From an uncultured Porphyromonas sp. (lineage in GTDB: Bacteria > Bacteroidota > Bacteroidia > Bacteroidales > Porphyromonadaceae), in the NCBI GenBank assembly GCA_943912835.1, contig CALTVJ010000052.1:1-12682 (forward strand): DNA of 12,682 nucleotides, read 5' to 3'. The notes beneath the pieces were generated by a model. The model made no database searches. It was not told the origin of the DNA and worked only from the letters and a program-made list of their open reading frames with translations. Position numbers and translations under genes: made by a program. This document shows, piece after piece, positions 1 through 8,264 of the stretch (position 1 is its first letter; the number at the start of each line of letters is the position of its first letter).

Positions 1-119
1 CAAGGTGTGTCTTTGTACCACAAATTGTCATTTGTCGCACAAAGACCCTTGCCTCTTATGAGGGTAAATAGGGAACCGCCTGTGCGGCTCCGCACCTCCG
101 AAGTCGTGATTAAAGAACA
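1..119. other. Dyad-rich region, candidate origin of transfer (oriT)
   Basis: This non-coding stretch lies directly upstream of a mobilisation-type gene, where oriT sits in many Bacteroidales mobile elements. It holds several inverted repeats. Two copies of TTTGTnnnACAAA occur at 12-24 and 31-43, 19 bp apart. A larger dyad pairs GTCTTTGT (9-16) with ACAAAGAC (39-46), enclosing CAAAT (21-25) and ATTTG (30-34). A small CCTC/GAGG hairpin lies near 52-63, and a GC-rich hairpin pairs GTGCGG (82-87) with CCGCAC (90-95). The dyads are seen directly; the oriT role is inferred from position. The repeats could instead be operators of the mob gene, and the region is cut off by the window edge. Confidence 0.4.
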
Positions 120-551
120 ATGAAACCAATGAAAAGAAAGAATACAGACAAGCCAGACGGCAGATGTGCCACTTACCCACGATGGGACAGATGGCACATC
201 TGAATACCCAAGCCCGAAGACCAGCAAAAGCTCATTGAGCTATACCGAAAGTCGGGGGCGAGAACCAAGAGCGATTACGTCAGAGGACGGCTATTGAACG
301 AATCCTTTAAGATCATCACAGAGGATAAATCTTCAGAGCCGTACCTAAGAGAGCTGAGCAACATCCTCACTAAATTGAGAATCATCGGTGTGAGTTACAA
401 CGAAGCCGTCAAGACACTCAACAGCTATCACACGGCTAAAACAGCCCAAAGAATGATACACCAGCTCGAAATCTGCTCCGCAGCTATCATCAAATTACAA
501 GTACAAGCGATACAGCTGACAATGAAGTTTGAGCGTAGGAGGGAGAAATAG
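120..551 (+). pseudogene. Mobilisation (relaxosome accessory, MobA/MobC-like) protein, interrupted by in-frame TGA
   Basis: The reading frame from ATG at 120 is open to the stop at 549-551 except for one TGA at 201-203, so 143 codons would be coding if it read through. The part after the stop (KPEDQQKLIELYRKSGARTKSDYVRGRLL, shown here as KPEDQQKLIELYRKSG then ARTKSDYVRGRLL) resembles the ribbon-helix-helix region of Bacteroidales MobA/MobC-type proteins, which help the relaxase bind oriT. The C-terminal half is helical and basic at its end (FERRREK). TGA falls in the predicted DNA-binding strand, after RWHI; a CGA-to-TGA change (Arg to stop) would explain it. The only downstream start in frame is a TTG at 294, which would drop the DNA-binding part. 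No relaxase gene follows. The family call rests on my recognition of the pattern, not on a search; a short functional ORF from an internal start remains possible. Confidence 0.6.
161..202. repeat. Nested perfect inverted repeat inside the mob gene
   Basis: CAGATGTGCCA (161-171) is the exact reverse complement of TGGCACATCTG (192-202). Within the 20-base spacer, CCCA (176-179) pairs with TGGG (183-186) around a three-base loop. The outer right arm contains the first two bases of the TGA stop that interrupts the mob frame. Such a structure could form a cruciform or mRNA hairpin and may be part of the transfer origin. Confidence 0.75.
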
Positions 552-555
552 GGTG

Positions 556-3500
556 CTAATGTTCAGTTCTTGGGGGATATATTCGCCAAGAAACACCATC
601 TTTATCTTCACTGAATGAAGAAATAAATCCTTCGCTGGTTAGTAGATTGAGCAAAGCTTCATTATCCATATTTTTGTCCAACTTTGGACGCTTTTCTCTA
701 TCTGAAATCTCGGCATAGGCTCCACCTAATAGTTCTAATAATTCCGCTATTTCATCATCATCGGAGGTGTTTTGGATTATTGTCGTAACTAACTTCAATC
801 GTTTGTCTTGTAAGGTCGATTTCTTGATAATCTCTACCAACGTCTCCTTTTCTAATGTAGGGGCTGATTGGGTATCTACAATCTCAATGGCAGCATTCGC
901 TATTGCTGTAGATGAATAAAGGTGATCGTCTGGAATTTCCTTTATTAGGTTCTCTTTCTGAGAGCGTGAAAACGTTTTTGAGGTTAATACTATCTCTGAA
1001 ACGGAGCAGTCTTTGAAAAAATCGGATGTGAGGTTAGCAAGCATTTCATTTGGGTGAGCTATGAGGTACTTCCCGAATATTGGAGTGTCACTCAATACTT
1101 CTATATTAGCTTCCGTAAAAGGGAACTTATCCAAAAGTATAGTCAGTCGCTTTTTGCTTAATTCTCCTACATCAACCCCATCCAAAATATTATCTGAGAA
1201 CACTTTCAGAAGCATAGACAACGTTGAGTCGATGATTTCTGGACATAGAACTATCTTTTCAAAGATAGACTGAGCATCCTCTGTTTTTATCACACTTCCC
1301 TCCGATAGTTCAACCTTGAAATGTTCTATACAAGAAATGAGCTCTTCTGTCAGTTCCTCTGTTTTCTGAAAATACCATATTACATTATCCCATGTAGGCT
1401 CGATAAGGAATAATTGTGTGGCAAGATCTAAGAACTCTTCCGAAACATCAGTATAATCAGTTAGTCTATTTTCTTGTCCCCTAAGGTATGTTTCTTTGAA
1501 ATCAATTGTTATTTTTGGTGTGTTCAGCAGAGCCAGTATTCCATCGGGAGCCTCTTTTTTCCCATTATGAGTGAATAGGCTGAGAGTATTTTTAAGGTTA
1601 TCAGTGATATAGTCAATAAAAGTCTTGTTGTTCGTATTCAAACACCAGCTATAGTTTAATGATTGAACATCAACAGATTGATTAGTGAGGGACGAAACAA
1701 TCACACTTAAGTTGTGTGAGTTAATCTGGAAGGCACAATTATCAATGATACAATCTAACAGATTGTCATTAGACGAACTTATTTCTGCAAAACACCCCTT
1801 GGCACACAGTTCTAAACAACGTTTTTCACCCAGATCCTTATAATGAGACTCTATAAAAAGAAAGTTTTTGTTGAGCCAGTCCTCTGGGACATCCACGATA
1901 CCATCAGAAAAGCGCAACCAAGCCTCTTGTAGTAGCTCTTTTTCTTTCTCATCGCTATGCTTCTCAATGATATTCCAAGACCTCTTCTTTCCCCATGTAA
2001 TGAAATGCTTGAATACCTTTTCTTGTTCTTTTCCTAATCGGTAGTACTGTGCAAGAAAGCCCAATGGAATATCTTTTCTTTCAATAGTTTTCATAATGCG
2101 CTCAAACGAGTCTGTAGATTTTTGAGCTACATAGTCTACCAAGTGATTGTTTAATATAGCCTTATGCTTAAACATATAAGGCTTGAGTTCCTTATGAAAG
2201 TTCTCTACCTTGTTAATTTGAGTAGATGGCGATTGAGAGATTCCGCGTTTAATAGATAGCAACAAGTCATAGTCTTTCTGTGTAATCATACCTTCATAGA
2301 AATATGAGATATAATCATAGTAATCTTCATTCAAATAACCTAAACGGAGAAACACATCCATTATAGGTGTCAAGCCTATCTTGGTATATTCCTCACACTC
2401 CTCCAGTGTAAAGTGAAAAAATAAATCCTTGAGAGTATAACTTGTAATCTCTAATTCTTTTCTCAAAATGGACTGTTCCATTTCAAGAATAGATTGTGGC
2501 GTAGCTTTTATCGCTTCCAGACGTCTATCATAATCCACCTCCTCTTTCAATGAGACAAAATCAATATTACGACTATCAGAATAAAGTCTATCATAATAAT
2601 CCCAATACTGATATTGTACATCTGTAGTGTTTGTTAATTCTTCAAAGAGGTTTAGATTCGAGGCTACTTCTGAAAGAGTATAATAATCACTCCCGATACT
2701 TACTTTGTAAAATTTTTCAGGGAGTTGATAGCGGAGCTTATCTAAAAGCAATATTCTCAAATCATGCTCCTGTAAATGCGAGTTGTCTTCTTTCCTCTTT
2801 TTAAGGTCAGCAAGTTTTACTTTCTCATTTTCTAATTCTTTTAATGCCAACTCAATGAACTTCTCCTTTTGGCTGAGGCACTCGTAAACCTTTCCTTGCC
2901 GACGATGAAGCAAAGCAAAGTCTTGAGGATGATAGTTCTTATATACCATCATTGCCAATAGTTTGACTCTGTCAAGATGGTTATTTTGTTTACACAATAG
3001 ATTACAGTACTGAGCATACTCGTTAGCTATGTTTTTAAGAATACGCATATCTTGAATAAAGAAAGCCATCTCTGCTAAATCATCATCAGAAATATCGTCA
3101 CTCAAGACTTTTCTTTCATTTAATGCTTTCTTTAGTATTGCTTTTGAATTAGAGGGGTTTATGATAGGTATTACTGTGGAGATGTAATCAAAGAACTTTG
3201 TCCGCTCCTCATCTTTGAAAATATCATCCTTAACAGCATATAGAAATACGATATGTCTGTCTATGACCTTTGATTCGTTTAGCAGGAAGTTGAGCTCTCT
3301 AAGTTTCAAGAAAACTTTTGATGTTCCAAACCTATCAAGGTCTTCTATGATGACAATATCATAATCAGTTGCTTGAAAAAAGTAAAGGATTTCATCAAGA
3401 TGTCGATTAAAGATAGATGTATCTTCATTCAGTTCAATCGAGGCTTCTTTGAGGTTGAGCTTGTTGAGTTTCGAATTAGAATAAGTGGAAATCACCCTTC

Positions 3501-4086
3501 TAAGTACAAACCACATACTCCCAAGCATATAAAGGGCAGAAGCAATATCAAATACGATATTCAGACAGCCCCAATCGAATAGAGAATAGAAAGTTTCTAT
3601 TCTTATCCATGATGGCTCAAAGGCAATACAGAATGCAAGAATAAATACAATTACTCCTAATGAATAGAGGGAGAGTTTTGTTGCAGGGATATGCAAAATC
3701 CTACGCAAACGACTGTTGGGAACAGTGCGAGCCTTCTCGTGATAAACCAGTTGCTGTAGAATGCTATACTCAATCTTTCGATTCAAAGTTTCCTCTGCTT
3801 CTTCTCTTTCTTTCTGGTTCAGTGAAATCTCCTCATAATCCGTAGTTGTATCATCAACACGTAGAGTGGCCAAAGAGAGACGCAATGTCTTTCTCTCTTT
3901 GGGCAAGATGGTTAGTAATGTATCTAATATAGAGCTTTTACCAGAGCCATAAGGTCCTGTTAGAGCTATATTCTTGATCTTCCTGTTTTCAAAAGCAGTT
4001 TTTAATGCCTCTTTTAAGTCCTCAACTATTGGATAAGCATCATTATCCTTCCTTATCAGCTCTGGTGATAACGATTGATTTTTCAT
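556..4086 (-). CDS. KAP/YobI-like P-loop NTPase with two membrane segments, possible defence protein
   Basis: A 1176-residue protein. It has a Walker A motif GPYGSGKS (residues 44-51) and a Walker B stretch DIVIIEDLDRF (243-253), followed by a strand HIVFLYAVKDDIF (278-290). Two hydrophobic segments (about 138-156 and 174-196) lie between Walker A and Walker B. Membrane helices inserted at that point are a hallmark of KAP NTPases (Kidins220/PifA group), and the overall look fits the YobI-like branch. The remaining 850 or so residues are mostly charged and helical, with no catalytic motif I recognise. F-plasmid PifA, a KAP member, blocks phage T7, so an antiphage role is plausible, but this is inference. 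The gene starts 25 bp after hsdR and is probably co-transcribed with it. It is much more AT-rich than hsdR or hsdM, suggesting separate acquisition. Its stop lies 4 bp from the convergent mob gene stop, leaving no room for a terminator. Confidence 0.75.
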   Translation of the reverse strand: MKNQSLSPELIRKDNDAYPIVEDLKEALKTAFENRKIKNIALTGPYGSGKSSILDTLLTILPKERKTLRLSLATLRVDDTTTDYEEISLNQKEREEAEETLNRKIEYSILQQLVYHEKARTVPNSRLRRILHIPATKLSLYSLGVIVFILAFCIAFEPSWIRIETFYSLFDWGCLNIVFDIASALYMLGSMWFVLRRVISTYSNSKLNKLNLKEASIELNEDTSIFNRHLDEILYFFQATDYDIVIIEDLDRFGTSKVFLKLRELNFLLNESKVIDRHIVFLYAVKDDIFKDEERTKFFDYISTVIPIINPSNSKAILKKALNERKVLSDDISDDDLAEMAFFIQDMRILKNIANEYAQYCNLLCKQNNHLDRVKLLAMMVYKNYHPQDFALLHRRQGKVYECLSQKEKFIELALKELENEKVKLADLKKRKEDNSHLQEHDLRILLLDKLRYQLPEKFYKVSIGSDYYTLSEVASNLNLFEELTNTTDVQYQYWDYYDRLYSDSRNIDFVSLKEEVDYDRRLEAIKATPQSILEMEQSILRKELEITSYTLKDLFFHFTLEECEEYTKIGLTPIMDVFLRLGYLNEDYYDYISYFYEGMITQKDYDLLLSIKRGISQSPSTQINKVENFHKELKPYMFKHKAILNNHLVDYVAQKSTDSFERIMKTIERKDIPLGFLAQYYRLGKEQEKVFKHFITWGKKRSWNIIEKHSDEKEKELLQEAWLRFSDGIVDVPEDWLNKNFLFIESHYKDLGEKRCLELCAKGCFAEISSSNDNLLDCIIDNCAFQINSHNLSVIVSSLTNQSVDVQSLNYSWCLNTNNKTFIDYITDNLKNTLSLFTHNGKKEAPDGILALLNTPKITIDFKETYLRGQENRLTDYTDVSEEFLDLATQLFLIEPTWDNVIWYFQKTEELTEELISCIEHFKVELSEGSVIKTEDAQSIFEKIVLCPEIIDSTLSMLLKVFSDNILDGVDVGELSKKRLTILLDKFPFTEANIEVLSDTPIFGKYLIAHPNEMLANLTSDFFKDCSVSEIVLTSKTFSRSQKENLIKEIPDDHLYSSTAIANAAIEIVDTQSAPTLEKETLVEIIKKSTLQDKRLKLVTTIIQNTSDDDEIAELLELLGGAYAEISDREKRPKLDKNMDNEALLNLLTSEGFISSFSEDKDGVSWRIYPPRTEH

Positions 4087-4111
4087 ATGGATAAGACAAA
4101 TAATATATCAA

Positions 4112-7100
4112 CTACTCCCCTGCGTAGGTCTTGAAGTGCTCGACCTGCTCCATCACTTGGTCGAAGACCTCCTTGTTGTACTGAGGGGGATAGCCAGAGG
4201 CTCGAAGACTGAAGAAGATTTTCTGATTGAGGTCAGCACGTATCTTCTGATTGTTGAGCCAGTCGGTAAAGGACGACTGCACATCAATAAGCTCCTTAAT
4301 CTTCTTAGCCAGTGCCTTACACTTATCATTGATAATGAGAGAGCCTACTCGCTTGTCTTCGCCATAGACGAAGCTGTATTTGTCCCTGAGGTGCATCAAG
4401 ATGTCATAGAAGGCTTTCTCCTCGAAAGTCAATCCCAGTCCTCGGAAGCTCTCCTTATCCTCGCCTAACAGACGGAGCAACTCCATCGCTTGCCTTGTGG
4501 CTTCGTCAATGATGGCACTCACGGCTTCGCTCTGCGTGGCTGAGGCTTCTGCCGCAGAGAGAGCCGCCCTACGCTCGTGATAAGCCTCCAATGTCTTACG
4601 CAATAGCTCTTCGTACCGCTCGGCAGCTACCTTATTGGTGTTTTTGTATTCTCTAATGGTCTTGCGAAGCATCTTGATGAGGAGCTCGAGCCTTGTGGCA
4701 GGGAGCTTAATATCTTTGAGTTGCTCGGTAAACTCAGGGCTAAAGATTTGCTCCTCCACATCAGTCTCGAGGATGCTCACCACAGCGTTACAACGCAGTG
4801 CCTCAGACACCATGCGTTCGACAGCTCTATTCATGCTCTCCACATCGTGTTTCTCGCCCGAAGTCTTACGCACATACGATGCCACAGCCATGTAGCACTG
4901 AGAGAGGGAAAGCTCGTCGTGTGAGAGGACATTCGAGGGCTGACAAATATCGTAAGCCGCTCTGAGTCGCTTCACATGAGCCAGGAAGAAGGTTTTGGCG
5001 TCGACCTTTTGAGGAGTACCCTTACCTCTATCTACATGGAGCATCTCGCTCATCGTAATCACATATTCGGCTGCTCGAGAGAGGCAGTCGAGGCGTGCCA
5101 AGGGTGTCGCCCCTTTATCCGTAAAGGGAGATAGGTCAAAGCCAGAGAATACTTGCCTAATGATTTCTAACTCGATGCGTAGGGCTTCATGGGCTTGAGC
5201 TACATCGTCCTCGCTGGGTCCGAAGTCCTCACCTCCGAAACGACGCATCGCCTCCATCATATTTTTGTGAATACCTATGTAGTCAATCACATAGCCAAAG
5301 TCTTTGCCTGGATAGTTGCGGTTCACTCGGCTGATGGTCTGTATCAAAGTTTGCTTCTGCAGAGGCTTATCGTTGTAGAGATAAGTGAGGCAAGGCACAT
5401 CGAAGCCCGTAATCCACATATCTACCACGATGACGATACGGAAGTTGCTCTCAGGGGCTTTGAACGCCTCGTCCAGCTCCTTGATACGCTTCTTATCTCC
5501 CAAATAGTGGTACATGTCGGCTGCGTCATTGCTGTTGCGGGTAGCTACCATGGCGATGGTAGGCATGGATCTGAGTCGCTGTAGCACCTCTTTGCTAAGG
5601 CGGCTATCATCGGGCGACTTACGCTTCACGAACCAGTCGGGGCGAAGCTGTTCAAACTTCTTGAGGAGGCGGTAGGCAATGTGCCTTTTGCTACAAACAA
5701 TCATCGCCTTTTGCACGACGTCGGCACGATTGTCGCAGGCTTGTGTGTAATGCGCTATAATGTCGGCTGCTAAGCGTTCCAGACGCTCGTCATCGCCCAA
5801 GATAACCTCCATCGCACTCATCGCTTTCTTACTCGTTGCAATATCGGCTTCGGTCGCTCCCTCCTCGGCACACTGCTGGTAGTAGGCATCTATCTGCTGC
5901 ACCTTCTCTGCCTCGAGGGTTACTTCGGCTATGCGTGGGATATACTTAATGTTTCGGGTGATACCGTCTGCTACAGCCTGCTGCATCGTATAGCTATCGA
6001 CAATCTGCCCGAATACCTGAATCGTGTCGTCAATAGGTGTCCCCGTAAAGCCCACGAAGGTCGCATTAGGAAAGGCTGTACGCAGCAGCTCGGCATAGGG
6101 CTTGGTGACGAAAGCACCCAGCTTATCCGTATCGCCCTCTTTGCCCTCGGGCATCTTGTCTTTGACTTTGAGAGTCGTATTGAGTCTTACTTGCGTGCGA
6201 TGGGCTTCGTCAGAGAAGCAAACGATGTTGCGGCGGTCATTGAGCAGTCCCGTCTCCTCGCAAAACTTCTGTATCGTACAAATGAAAAAGCCTCCCGAAG
6301 GGCATAGGCTCATCTCAGCTTTGAGTTCGGCACGGCTCTCTATAATCTTGGTCGCACCGAGTGATAGAAACTCTTCGGAGCGGAGGAAGAGTTTGCCTGC
6401 CTGCGACTGCAAATCCTCTCGATCTACAATCATCACGATGGTGGGCGAACCGAGCTCGGGCGAGCGGAGCGAGAGTTGTCGAGCCAGAAACATCATGGTA
6501 TAGGTCTTGCCACAGCCCGTAGCTCCGAAATAAGTACCTCCACGGGGGTCGCCCTCGGCGTAGGCTTTGAGAACATGGTCTCTCAGCTGTCGTGTGGCGA
6601 AGAATTGTGGGTAGCGACACACGACCTCCTCCTCTCGGTCGCTCCCCCTATCGGGGAAGTAGACATAGTCACGCAGAATTTCCAAGAAACGTTTGGGTGC
6701 GTACACACCGCCCACAATGGTACGCACTTGGTCTATACCGCTCTGGGCGGCTGGGTCTTCGTTACGTACCTTCTTCCAAGCATAATAGTGTTCGTAGGGT
6801 GTATAGGTCGTACCGAGCTTGGTGTTGTTGCGTGTGGCATCGCTGATACAGGAGAGGGGGCAATACCTCAAGAGATGAGGGATATCCCTCTTGTAGCGTG
6901 TGTGAATCTGCTCGTAGGCATCGGCGATTGTAGCCGTGGCATCGGTTGGATTTTTCAGCTCGAAGATACAGAGCGGTATGCCATTGACGAAAAGCAGTAC
7001 ATCGGGAATGCGGATATCGCTCCCCTGACCATAGCCCACTTCAAACTGATTGACCACACGGAAGCGGTTACGCCCCACCTCGTCAAAGTCTATGTAAGCT

Positions 7101-7402
7101 ATATCGAAAGCCTGCCCATCGCTCTGCCTCGTATAGCGGTAGCCCTCAGTGAGCAGGCGATAGGTGGCGCGCAGCTGGGCAAAATGCGTTTGCCCACCCG
7201 TGTGGCGGAGGTGATCGATGATGCCCGTTACATCTTCGCTCTCCAGATCGGTGTGCTGCTCCTCGAGGAAACTACGGAGGTCGTCCATAAGGAGCATATC
7301 TCTATTCGTGCGGTGTAGCTCGCTACCGTGTGTGTAGTCCCAACCTACCTCGGTGAGGAGGTCGATGAGGGCTTCTTCGTACTCGCTTTCGTAAAACTTC
7401 AT
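4112..7402 (-). CDS. hsdR: Type I restriction enzyme, R (endonuclease/translocase) subunit
   Basis: A 1096-residue HsdR of normal length. The N-terminal nuclease domain has the PD-(D/E)xK arrangement: Asp134 in IPDVLL and Glu148/Lys150 in FELKN. The superfamily 2 motor follows: Walker A GATGCGKT (293-300), DEAH box at 398-401, GFTGTP (451-456), ITGFDVP (664-670) and QTISRVNR (688-695). The last 350 or so residues are helical and probably dock on the methylase core. In the R2M2S complex this subunit translocates unmodified DNA using ATP and cuts it at a distance from the recognition site. No motif is missing, so the enzyme looks active. A gap of 124 bp separates it from the split regulator upstream; I see no convincing TAnnTTTG box there, so expression may depend on read-through. 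The first ATG (MKFYES) is used as start. Confidence 0.96.
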   Translation of the reverse strand: MKFYESEYEEALIDLLTEVGWDYTHGSELHRTNRDMLLMDDLRSFLEEQHTDLESEDVTGIIDHLRHTGGQTHFAQLRATYRLLTEGYRYTRQSDGQAFDIAYIDFDEVGRNRFRVVNQFEVGYGQGSDIRIPDVLLFVNGIPLCIFELKNPTDATATIADAYEQIHTRYKRDIPHLLRYCPLSCISDATRNNTKLGTTYTPYEHYYAWKKVRNEDPAAQSGIDQVRTIVGGVYAPKRFLEILRDYVYFPDRGSDREEEVVCRYPQFFATRQLRDHVLKAYAEGDPRGGTYFGATGCGKTYTMMFLARQLSLRSPELGSPTIVMIVDREDLQSQAGKLFLRSEEFLSLGATKIIESRAELKAEMSLCPSGGFFICTIQKFCEETGLLNDRRNIVCFSDEAHRTQVRLNTTLKVKDKMPEGKEGDTDKLGAFVTKPYAELLRTAFPNATFVGFTGTPIDDTIQVFGQIVDSYTMQQAVADGITRNIKYIPRIAEVTLEAEKVQQIDAYYQQCAEEGATEADIATSKKAMSAMEVILGDDERLERLAADIIAHYTQACDNRADVVQKAMIVCSKRHIAYRLLKKFEQLRPDWFVKRKSPDDSRLSKEVLQRLRSMPTIAMVATRNSNDAADMYHYLGDKKRIKELDEAFKAPESNFRIVIVVDMWITGFDVPCLTYLYNDKPLQKQTLIQTISRVNRNYPGKDFGYVIDYIGIHKNMMEAMRRFGGEDFGPSEDDVAQAHEALRIELEIIRQVFSGFDLSPFTDKGATPLARLDCLSRAAEYVITMSEMLHVDRGKGTPQKVDAKTFFLAHVKRLRAAYDICQPSNVLSHDELSLSQCYMAVASYVRKTSGEKHDVESMNRAVERMVSEALRCNAVVSILETDVEEQIFSPEFTEQLKDIKLPATRLELLIKMLRKTIREYKNTNKVAAERYEELLRKTLEAYHERRAALSAAEASATQSEAVSAIIDEATRQAMELLRLLGEDKESFRGLGLTFEEKAFYDILMHLRDKYSFVYGEDKRVGSLIINDKCKALAKKIKELIDVQSSFTDWLNNQKIRADLNQKIFFSLRASGYPPQYNKEVFDQVMEQVEHFKTYAGE

Positions 7403-7526
7403 AGGCTTAGTGGGTTGTTTTTAGATGAGCTTACGCTCTATGATATATCACATGTAGACTTCTTTTGGTCTATTTTTGGACAATTGCAACGCTTTGTTTT
7501 TTACGGACTTAGTGAATATAGGCTAT

Positions 7527-8210
7527 CTAAAGAGTTTTCTTTTCGCCTCCTTCTTTGGACAGATCTTGGACATTTTGCCTTTGCTCTTGCATTGTTTTGA
7601 GTCCTATATCAACTGCCTCGAGCATTATTTTTTGCCTCTCAAGGTATTGAGGGCTCTGTATATAGTATGTACCAGAGCCTTGTCCACATTTCAGAAGGTA
7701 TTCTTCTTTGACGAGTTGTTCAATCAAAGACTTCACTTGCCTCCGAGTCATATGTCCTTGGAGTATGGTCTCAAAATCCTTCATCTTAGCTTTACTGAAG
7801 GAGGATAAATGAGTGAGGATTACGGGTAAAGCTTGTACTATCGTCCAATTGACTTGTCTGGTATATTCCCCCTCCATTCCAGCAAACTCATAATAACTTT
7901 TAGACAATACATAGTATATGCCGCTTGTCTTCCCTCGCTTCTCAATCATTCCCCTTTTGAGTAAAGAATCTATTAGAGAGAGTTCTATCTCGGCTCGCTT
8001 ATTCCCTTTGAGCTTATGTAGTGCCAAGACTTCAAAGACACTGAGTCGCTCCTCCTCAGGCAACTCTCTTTGTTCCGAAGCAATGAATTGAGCAAAAGCC
8101 ACATCCTTGACCACTGCCGATAGGTGTAATTCTACCCTGAACTCATCACTAAAAGAATAATCGGGACCTTCCTTACCCTCAGAGAGCATGTTTCTAAAAA
8201 TTTTATCCAC
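7527..8210 (-). pseudogene. C-terminal fragment of split AlbA/GHKL ATP-binding regulator (winged-helix part)
   Basis: This 227-residue frame opens with GTG-DKIFRNMLSEG, which directly continues the conserved ERSGQGVDKIF motif ending the upstream frame. The two belong to one original gene, separated by a 23-bp tandem duplication. The fragment holds what look like two winged-helix units, with wing-like GKTSGIYYVL and GQGSGTYYIQS segments, so it may be the DNA-binding end. It could still be made on its own: GTG at 8208-8210 lies 17 bases after the TAG that ends the first frame, and AGGA sits 5 bases before it. An automated pipeline might list it as a separate hypothetical or transcriptional-regulator gene. 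hsdR follows after a 124-bp gap. Confidence 0.8.
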
Positions 8211-8264
8211 TCCCTGTCCTGAACGTTCTACAATCCCTGTCCTGAACGTTCTACAATCCCTGTC
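8211..8264. repeat. Exact 23-bp tandem duplication that breaks the AlbA/GHKL gene
   Basis: A 23-base unit beginning TCCCTGTCCTGAACG is present twice with no mismatch (8211-8233 and 8234-8256), followed by an 8-base partial third copy, TCCCTGTC (8257-8264). Because 23 is not a multiple of three, the extra copy shifts the - strand frame and brings in the TAG at 8228-8230. With one unit removed, the coding sequence reads S-G-Q-G-V-D-K-I-F without interruption. The short partial copy shows how a 7 to 8 base match flanking the original unit could have seeded duplication by slippage. Confidence 0.95.

Noticed and set aside
201..203. UGA read as an amino acid (recoding) in the mob gene
   Set aside because: Other genes in the window use TGG for Trp and stop normally, and there is no selenocysteine context; a plain nonsense mutation is simpler.
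6476..7318. 280-codon open frame on the + strand
   Set aside because: It lies opposite hsdR, whose nuclease and motor motifs are unmistakable; GC-rich codon use in hsdR keeps the antisense frame open by chance.
7427..7450. GAGC/GCTC hairpin and TGATATATCA palindrome before hsdR
   Set aside because: Both are short, and no promoter box accompanies them; they are expected by chance in AT-rich intergenic DNA.
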